64,000 bases of DNA from Phlyctochytrium arcticum (Eukaryota > Chytridiomycota > Chytridiomycetes > Chytridiales > Chytridiaceae): NCBI GenBank assembly GCA_025602905.1, contig JAHLKI010000046.1, positions 62,001 through 126,000 of the forward strand, given 5' to 3'. The notes below the pieces were generated by a model. That model was not told the DNA's origin and did not search any database. It was given only the letters and a program-made list of their open reading frames with translations. Of this stretch, positions 57,494 through 64,000 are shown one piece after another. Position numbers and translations under genes: made by a program. The stretch's first letter is position 1. The number at the start of each line of letters is the position of its first letter.

Positions 57494-57915
57494 ATGTGAG
57501 GAGAGTGTTATTTGAGAGCATGCACATATACAGAACATATCTATCTATAAGACTAACTAGAAAAAACGAGAAAAAGGAGCAAAAAATGATAAAACTACGA
57601 AAAAAGGCGATTTCAGACTGGAGCCCGGCAGTGGGGAGGAACGGTGAGTGAGGGGGAGTAATCCAGAAAGATGCGCACGGCAAAGAGCGTTAAGATGTCC
57701 TAAGACACCTTATGTGCAAGGGTGGGTGAATGGGTCGAGAAAACGCGAAAAATGGTGGTAAGAAGGGACTTGGGGTTTGGAGGGCATTTCAGCCTGAGAG
57801 ACGCGTGGCCCGTGCTTGGGAAGATGTGGTGGATGAGGTAGAGCAGCGGGGCAGAGGTGGAGGCCGAGGTGGTGGTGAGGGAGGTGATGTAGCGGTGATG
57901 GCAACAATTCCAGAG

Positions 57916-57981
57916 CTGGGACGAAGTCCCAGAGTAGAAGACGGTGGTGGTAACAATTCCAGAGCTGGGACGAAGTCCCAG
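57916..57981 (-). repeat. Two tandem stem-loops in the LINE E 3' region
   Basis: CTGGGACGAAGTCCCAG at 57916-57932 and 57965-57981, in a 49-bp tandem unit (caattccagagctggg...). In RNA sense this folds as CUGGGAC-UUC-GUCCCAG. Confidence 0.65.
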
Positions 57982-58274
57982 AGTAAAAAAGGATGGTCGG
58001 GGAGAGTGTTGCGTGGTCTGGGGGAGGTCGAAGGCCGGGTGGTATTAATGATGGGGATGGCCAGGACGTGGGGTAGCGGGGGTTGCACACAGCGGTGATT
58101 TTGGTGAAGGGCCCGATGGAATTAGTGATGGGGATGGCCAGGAGGTAATGGGGATGAGAAATGCGTGGGAGGGGTGAATGCAGGCTGCGCGGTGCCGATG
58201 GTAACGGCATACGCCGGGAGATGATGTGGGGAGAGTTGTCGGTGGGAGAGAAGGCGTGGAGGGTTGCTGTGTCC

Positions 58275-61200
58275 TTATCCAATGCCGGTGATGGGAAGGC
58301 CGATGTATTTGGTGGAGGGGAAGGTCGCGGCCGTGTGGTTGTTGTGATGGCGAGGGTGGTGGGGATATGGGTGAAAGCGCGGGGAGGTCGTGGCGGTGAT
58401 GCAGCGGGCGAGGGGACGCGCGCGGGCTTCAGTGGAGGCATCATGCGGTGGTGGGAAGGAGGGAAGGACGGAGGGCCTTTCTTGAGGAGCTGGGGCCGTG
58501 ACCGTGGTGGGGATGGGTGGTTGGAGTTGGTAGGATGCGCGACGAGACCCGTGAGGGCGTCGGTAGCGGTAGCGGTGATGTTGGGTGGGATGGGAAGGTT
58601 GTTGTGGTGGTAGCGGCAAGTGGGGGAGCGGTGGGCGTGATGGGGGCGCGGTCCGGGGTGAGGAGGATGCGGTGTGTGCGGGGGTATTATCAGAAGCCGT
58701 GGGGAGTGCTGGGGTATCTTGGGAAGAGCCTGTGTTGCTGGGGGTATCGGGTATGTTGCGGGGAGGGGAATCATCTACACTACTTACTATTCTACTACTA
58801 GGGGGAGGGGGGGATGGCGGTGCTTGGTCTTGGATGTCGAGGTTGGCAGAGGTCCAGGATTGCATGGTCGTGTAGAGGAGAGTGAAGTTGTCGTAGTCTT
58901 TGTGGTTGAGCGTCTCGTCGAGGATGTTGTAGTGGGGGGCGTGGTAGCCGCGTTCGCGGAGCTTCTTGCGTTGGGCGAGCGTGTTGGTGAGGTGGGTGAT
59001 GATGGCGGGGGTGGTGATGTCGCGGAAAGGGTTGCAATCGACGATATGCCCGCGGGTAAGGCGTTGGCGGCAGATGGGACATTGGAGATGGGGGTTGAGG
59101 TTGTTGAGGCGCCAGCGAACAATCTGGCGGGCGAGGGAAGGAGGGCGTTGGAATATGCCAGTATCGGCGCCGACACCGTGGCCAGTCCTACAAGTGTTGC
59201 TGATGGAGTTGGCGAGGATAGACGGGTTGGCGAGAAACCCATTGCGAACGGAGCGGGCGGGTATAGATCGGTTGTCGAGGGGGTGGGTGCTGGAGGAAAG
59301 GGTCGCGCGGTGTTGGAGGATGCGGTCACGGCGAAGGAATTTCTTCCAAGTAAGACGGGGGCCGGTGAAGCTGGGGGGGTATGCATTGACAATGTTGTTG
59401 TAGGCGGCGAGGAGTGGTTGAGTTTGGAGACGGAGCCGAGGGATGATTTCACCGAGGGACCATGGGCCACACTCGGGAAAGCGGGCATTCACTACGGCCC
59501 AGGGGGAGGTGGCGGAGAAGGTGTTGTTGTAGGAGGAGAGGCGGAACGCGAAGGATGCAGCAAACTCGGTCATCTTGCGGACGGGGTTGGTGAGAGAGGT
59601 TAGTGATTCCATTGTTGCGAGGGACGTGGCGGAGGAGGTGTTGAAGATCCATTCCAGGGCGGTGCGGTGGTTGGTGGTGAGGAGGGTGAGGAGAGATCGT
59701 TGAACATCTGGCGGTTGACCATCCAGCCATAGGCCGAAGGCCTCCATACCATAAGTACAGAGCGATTGGATGAATGTGCGGTAGATGGTGAGTTTGGTGC
59801 CGGGGGTCCAGGCCTGGCCACGCATCATGGTATAAGAGAGAAGGCGGTCGGCTTTGGTGGTGGTGGTGGTAATGAACTTGGGCCAGTTAATGCCGCGACG
59901 GGTATGGGGGTATCCTAGGTACTTGTATTCGGAGACGTGGGGGGAGGAAGCCATCTTGGAGGGGGAGAACGGCATCGGGTGGAGCGCCAATAATGCCACA
60001 TTTAGCCAGTCCAAACTTCAGAAATTCGCATCGGCCCATGCCTCACAGAGGGCGAGTGAGGTGCGGATGGTGGGGAGGGTAGCGGCCTGGAGTTTGATGT
60101 CGTCGGCAAAGAAAAGGGCGTTGGGGAGGTTGTTGTTGGGAAAGTCGTTGGTGGGCGCAAGGATAACGGCGAGCGGGTCTATAAACAGGTTGAAGAGGAG
60201 AGGGGAGAGAACCGATCCTTGGAAGAGTCCGCGGATGATGGGGATGGGGTCGCAGCGGGTTCCATTGACTACCGCTACGGTGGACATGAAGCGGCAGAAC
60301 AGCGCGAACACTAGACTTAAGTCGCGGCGAGGGGCGCCACGCCCAGCCAGAACTTGCATCAGGTGTCGATGTGGGACATGATCGTACGCACCCACCACGT
60401 CGAGAAAGACCTGAAGCTGGGCACCTAGTCTACACGAGGCGTCGGACGCGAGAGCTAGGTGGGTCGATCCTTGACGTCGCTGGAATCCGCCTTGAGAAGG
60501 ATGAACTTTGGCCCACGGGCGGCCACGCCAGCGCGATGGAGACGTCCTTCAAAGATACGGCGGAGAATTTGAGTGAGGGAGATGGGGCGACAAGCAGAAA
60601 TACGAGAGTCGGTGGTGGTTTTGGGGATGAGTACAAGTTTACTGGTATTCCAACATTGCGGGGTTGCCCCCACAGCGAGGAAGTGACGGAAGATGGCAGT
60701 AATGTCTTGTTCGAAGGTGGTGGAGTAGGTAAGGGTGGTGAGGAGAGTTTGATGGAGGCCGTCGGGCCCTCCGCTACGGCACTTGGGGTATCGACGGATG
60801 GCATCACAGATGGAGGTGAGGGAGAAGGCGCGGCGTTCGGCATGGGATAGTTCGTAGGTGAGGGAGCCGCCTGGGTCGTCTGGAGGCGTTGATGAGCAGG
60901 TGGAGAAGGTGGTGGAAAAGCGGGCGGTGGTAGCGTCATTGGGCGTGAGGTTGGCATCACCGCTGGTGAGTGTGGGTTGAAGGCCACGGCGGGAGCGTTT
61001 GAATGCACGGATGGCGGCGGTAGTGGTAAGGGGGTCATGGAGGTCGGTGGTGGAGATGGGGATGACTTCGGTTGATTGGGGGCGGGACTTGGCGCGGGAG
61101 ACGCTGTAGTAGCCGAGGGTATGTTGAGCAACCGAGAGGAGGGTATCTTGAAGAGCTAGACCAAGGGTATCAACGGTGGAACACACAGCGGCACGGTCGG

Positions 61201-62140
61201 ATAACGGTGTTTCTTCGGCAGAGGCCAGAGCGGTAAGTAGTGGTCCCCGAAAGGCTAAGTACTTCTGACATACACGTTCGCACACGTCGGTCCGAACGAG
61301 GTCGCGCAGATGGATAGATCGGCTTTCTGACGCGGCCCCGTCCACTCCCCACCAACCAGGAGGATAATTAACCGGACGTCTTTCTCCGGGCCTGGCTGAT
61401 GGTGAGTGCCCGCTAGCTAGAGTCTGGAGGGGAGAGGGAAGAGAAGAGAGTTCGAGAGACATTAGTCCATGATCAGAGCGAATGACATTACGATAGTAGC
61501 CCCAGTCCGGAACTAGTCCAGGCTGTGCAAACACGAGATCTGTTGTAGTCTTGCCGTGGGTAGGTCGGGTATGAATAAGGTCGTGGGTATCGGTGATGGT
61601 GAAGATGGTATCGCGCCGGCCAGGCTCGGTGGTAGTGGAATCATTGGTGAGAGCGCCCAGACGGATATTAACGTCGCCAAGGAGAATATGGGGAGGGGGA
61701 TGTTGTGTGAGGATGGTAGTGATAGTATCGTCGTCGAGGCGGGGAGGGAGGTACACAGCGCGGATGATGTGGTGAAAGTACCGGAAGGTAATTGAGAATT
61801 CACTGACACCGATGAGGGAGACATGGTGTTGGTAGAGGGGAGGGACAACAAGAATCAGACCACCATTTTGATGGCCGACGGTGCGCGCTGTTGCGGGGAG
61901 GGTAGAGCTGGCCATGATCCAGTTACAAGACGTAGCATTCCTGGGCACGCCCCACGTCTCTGCAACGACGAGGGCGCCCCACTGCCAGCGGTCAAAAAGC
62001 TCCTTGAGTGTGGTATATTTGGCATCACTTAGTCCTTGGGCATTGACATAGGCGAGGGTATATGGGAGACGAGGTATATGGTCGGGGGGTATAGGGGGAG
62101 GATCGTGGTCTCTGTCGCGGGGTGGAGTTTGGCTAATCAT
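58275..62140 (-). pseudogene. LINE E ORF2: endonuclease-reverse transcriptase with two lesions
   Basis: Starts at ATG 62140, which overlaps the ORF1 stop in ATGA. Endonuclease: LAYVNAQGLSDAKY, VVAETWG, GDVNIRLGALTND, RSDHGLMSLEL. Reverse transcriptase: GGPDGLHQTLL, TSKLVLIPKTT, CRPISLTQILRRIFEGRL. A 1-nt frame change then occurs near 60520, and the new frame continues HPSQGGFQRRQGSTHLAL, FLDVVGAYDHV, GLFQGSVLSPLLFNLFIDPL, LFFADDIKL (FADD instead of YADD, about 60091-60116). An in-frame TGA at 60018-60020 interrupts next, then SEYKYLGYPHTRRGI, the knuckle CPICRQRLTRGHIVDC and a Pro/Ser-rich tail. The TGA fits a CGA-to-TGA change. Confidence 0.8.
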
Positions 62141-64000
62141 TCTTCTAGCGGCATACTTCCCTTGGACATAGTGGGGGTGATGTGGGTGAGGGGATCCTCA
62201 AACTCTTCATTATCAGAGACGACGTCCATATCGGCGGTGGGGGAGCTGGCTTTGTTGGTCGTAGTATTTGGGTGGCCAGGACGGTGGAGGATTGTACCCG
62301 AAGGGTAGGTCGGCGGGGGAGTTGATTGGTTGAGGGAGGGAGTGGTGGACAGGTCCTGGGTTCGGGTGTCGGTAGGGGGTGCCGCAATGTCCATGTCGGA
62401 AGGTGATGACGGGCGGGAAGGAGGTGGTGCGCGTGTGTCTTCGGGGATGGGAGGGTAGCGGTCCGCAAAGCGCTTTGCACGGTTATCATCGACGAGTTTC
62501 ATCACGCATTCGCGGAGAGGAAGGCCGGGGGTGGTGTAGGGGGAGAAGGAGTCCGGGAAGAGAGGGAGAAGGTCGGCGGTGGTGGCAAGGGTGAGGTAGA
62601 AGGTCGCGACCATTGGGGAGACGGTACGGGACAAGATGCGGTGGAGTCGTTTGGCGGCGTGGTCACGGACGGTCTTGCGCTGTTCTTCGGTAGGGGATTC
62701 GCTGCCAGAACGCGTCGGGTCATAGTTGTCGAGGACGGGGAGGCCAACGTCTTTCAGTTTGGCAATCAGAGTGGGGGCATGCTCGGGGCGAACCAGTAGT
62801 TCGAGGATATTGGCTCCAATGAAAGATAGTTCGAGTATCTTGGTAGTGTCGATGGAGAGATTGTGGAGAATGTTGCGGAGTTCGGCGTAGTGTCCCCGGT
62901 AGGTACACCGCGCGTGGATGAGGACGGGGGTGGGTTGGGCGGCGGGATCGCGGCGGAAGGGAAGACGATTGGTTGGGCGGGGGTTGAGACGACGGAGAGA
63001 GTCAACAATCATCGGCTTTTGCTCCGAGGGGAATCGTGCGGCAATTTGAGCAAAGGAAGGACGGGCATAAGGGGTGGTGGCAGTAGCTGTTGCAGCAGCG
63101 GGGGTAGTGGAGAGCGGGCCGACGCGATTGGGGGAGGTAGTGGTAGCGGGGATGTTGGGGGTGGGCCTAGCGGAGATCTGAGGGGGAGAAGAACCGTTAG
63201 CAATTGCAGGGAGAAGAACGGATGGGGAAGAGTCAATTTTAGTCACCAACGAGGCAACCAGACCGGCGAGAGAAGTCATCATAGTTGTGGTGTGTTCCAT
63301 GAAAGCATTGACACGGTTATCGGTGTCTTCTTGGCGTTTGGCAGAGTCCTTCATAAACGCAGCCAGGATGGGGTCGGTGTGGGTGGGGACAGTGATGGCG
63401 GTGGTGGGAGTAGGTGTGGGAAAGACGGGGATGGTGTGGGTGAGCGTGAGCATGGGCATTTGGGTGAGGAGAGCATTGTCATTGGTGAGGTCGACGGTGG
63501 CGGTGGCAGGGGCGGCAATGGTGGTAGTAGTAGTGGGTTGTTGGGTGGTGATGGGTGCGTCGACGTCGAAGGGAGTGGGGGATTGACCGGTGGGGCGGCG
63601 AGCCGCGGGGGTAGGCGAGAGGCGGCGCGCGAGCGGTGTGTCCGCGGGCGGGCGTGGTTGGAAAGGTACGGGGGAAGCGCGGCGAGGAGGAGGAGAAAGG
63701 GAGAGCGAACGCTCTCCCAATGAAGGAGAGGAACGGCGGCGTTTGTTGGTAGCGGATTTGGGAAGAACGGGGGGCAAAGCGTTGTTGGAGGGGATAGCGG
63801 GGAGGTTGTTTACTTTGAGCGCATCCTGTAGGGTGATCTTGGTCGAGCACGCTTGACATTTGAGGCGAAGATTCTTGCCGTTCATGCCATCGCTATTGAA
63901 GCTTCCGATACAGCCGTTTTCCTTACAGACTAGAGCCTTGCGGTGTTCGGCAAAGTGGGTCTTTAATAGGGCAACCTCGGGGCTGTCGGGCTTGCGTGAA
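62137..64000 (-). CDS. LINE E ORF1 (5' end outside window)
   Basis: Open from the stop at 62137-62139 to the right edge, at least 620 codons. Near the visible N-terminus is a zinc-ribbon-like set of cysteines: VCKENGC, then LKCQACSTKIT (about 63840-63930). A Pro/Ser/Thr-rich linker follows. The C-terminal domain (VLIHARCTYRGHYAELRNIL, ILELSFIGANILELLV, LIAKLKDVGLPV) is RRM-like and aligns with LINE A ORF1. The stop overlaps the ORF2 start by one base in ATGA, an arrangement typical of termination-reinitiation. Confidence 0.75.
   Translation of the reverse strand, partial: SRKPDSPEVALLKTHFAEHRKALVCKENGCIGSFNSDGMNGKNLRLKCQACSTKITLQDALKVNNLPAIPSNNALPPVLPKSATNKRRRSSPSLGERSLSLSPPPRRASPVPFQPRPPADTPLARRLSPTPAARRPTGQSPTPFDVDAPITTQQPTTTTTIAAPATATVDLTNDNALLTQMPMLTLTHTIPVFPTPTPTTAITVPTHTDPILAAFMKDSAKRQEDTDNRVNAFMEHTTTMMTSLAGLVASLVTKIDSSPSVLLPAIANGSSPPQISARPTPNIPATTTSPNRVGPLSTTPAAATATATTPYARPSFAQIAARFPSEQKPMIVDSLRRLNPRPTNRLPFRRDPAAQPTPVLIHARCTYRGHYAELRNILHNLSIDTTKILELSFIGANILELLVRPEHAPTLIAKLKDVGLPVLDNYDPTRSGSESPTEEQRKTVRDHAAKRLHRILSRTVSPMVATFYLTLATTADLLPLFPDSFSPYTTPGLPLRECVMKLVDDNRAKRFADRYPPIPEDTRAPPPSRPSSPSDMDIAAPPTDTRTQDLSTTPSLNQSTPPPTYPSGTILHRPGHPNTTTNKASSPTADMDVVSDNEEFEDPLTHITPTMSKGSMPLEE

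Larger units (their letters stand above)
57494..64000 (-). mobile_element. LINE E: second LINE family, ORF1 and ORF2, running off the window
   Basis: At least 6.5 kb in minus orientation. The 3' region is only about 0.8 kb and has two copies of a stem-loop. ORF2 is interrupted by one stop and one frameshift; ORF1 is open to the window edge. Coding sequence is far more G+C-rich than LINE A/B and is Pro/Ser/Thr-rich, so it is a distinct lineage that uses the same kind of telomeric junction. Confidence 0.85.

Noticed and set aside
57710..58774. 354-codon minus-strand frame, Pro/His-rich
   Set aside because: It overlaps the 3' region and the tail of LINE E ORF2 in another frame. Composition is that of G-rich repeats read in antisense; no domain.
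58674..59603. 309-codon plus-strand frame inside LINE E
   Set aside because: Antisense shadow of ORF2, which carries the reverse-transcriptase and zinc-knuckle motifs.
62863..63723. 286-codon Gly-rich plus-strand frame
   Set aside because: Antisense of the Pro/Ser/Thr-rich linker of LINE E ORF1; no recognisable fold.
41685..64000. LTR retrotransposon or CRISPR-like explanation for the repeats
   Set aside because: No long terminal repeats, integrase or protease; endonuclease-RT order and 5' truncation are those of LINEs. Repeat periods of 145-148 bp without short spacers do not fit CRISPR.

Overview
The window comes from an intron-rich, flagellated eukaryote, most likely a zoosporic (chytrid-type) fungus. 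Evidence: genes with introns of about 55-65 bp and GT/AG borders; two cilium-specific genes (dynein light chain TCTEX1D2/DYNLT2B and nexin-dynein regulatory complex subunit DRC2/CCDC65); a Crinkler-like NTPase relic; and LINE-type retrotransposons joined to TTAGGG telomere repeats. The genetic code looks standard: recognised genes end in TAA, TAG and TGA.

Layout. (1) 1-9.9 kb is a compact housekeeping block: 3' part of a Cdc20/Cdh1-family APC activator, TCTEX1D2, RPB9, the SUMO E1 subunit SAE1/AOS1, an unassigned chromodomain-like gene, DRC2, and a mitochondrial IF3-like factor. (2) 10.2-22.2 kb is an array of six paralogues of an uncharacterised secreted ~360-residue protein; four are intact and two broken. 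They share duplicated flanks and a GTCGAC-centred palindrome upstream. (3) 23.3-29.4 kb holds a small mitochondrial protein, MCM3 and a RasGEF. (4) 30.9-41.3 kb is a decaying subtelomeric zone: a Crinkler/RHS-like NTPase relic, two related ankyrin relics, a frameshifted ankyrin gene, a GH5 mannanase relic, and a Myb/SANT-like gene cut off by telomere repeats. (5) 41.67-64 kb is almost entirely non-LTR retrotransposon: five units (A-E here), all on the minus strand, stacked head to tail, each 3' end attached to a short G-rich telomeric tract (TTAGGG, reading rightward).

The most interesting system is region 5. The plus strand repeatedly reads telomere tract, then the complement of an element's 3' end, then element interior, then a 5'-truncated edge, then telomere tract again. 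That is the arrangement expected if reverse transcription is primed from the 3' G-rich end of a chromosome, followed by telomere addition and another round of attachment, as in Drosophila HeT-A/TART, insect TRAS/SART or fungal MoTeR elements. It also contains a tiny ~20-bp stub between two telomere tracts, two unusually long (2.5-2.8 kb) 3' untranslated regions with 145- and 148-bp tandem repeats, and a conserved stem-loop shared by two other units. The chromosome end is inferred to lie to the right.

Exon borders are given at base level only for the Cdc20-like gene, TCTEX1D2, RPB9 and the 23.3-kb mitochondrial gene, where splice phases were checked by hand; other spans run from start to stop with approximate exons. 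No database search was possible; family names rest on motif recognition.
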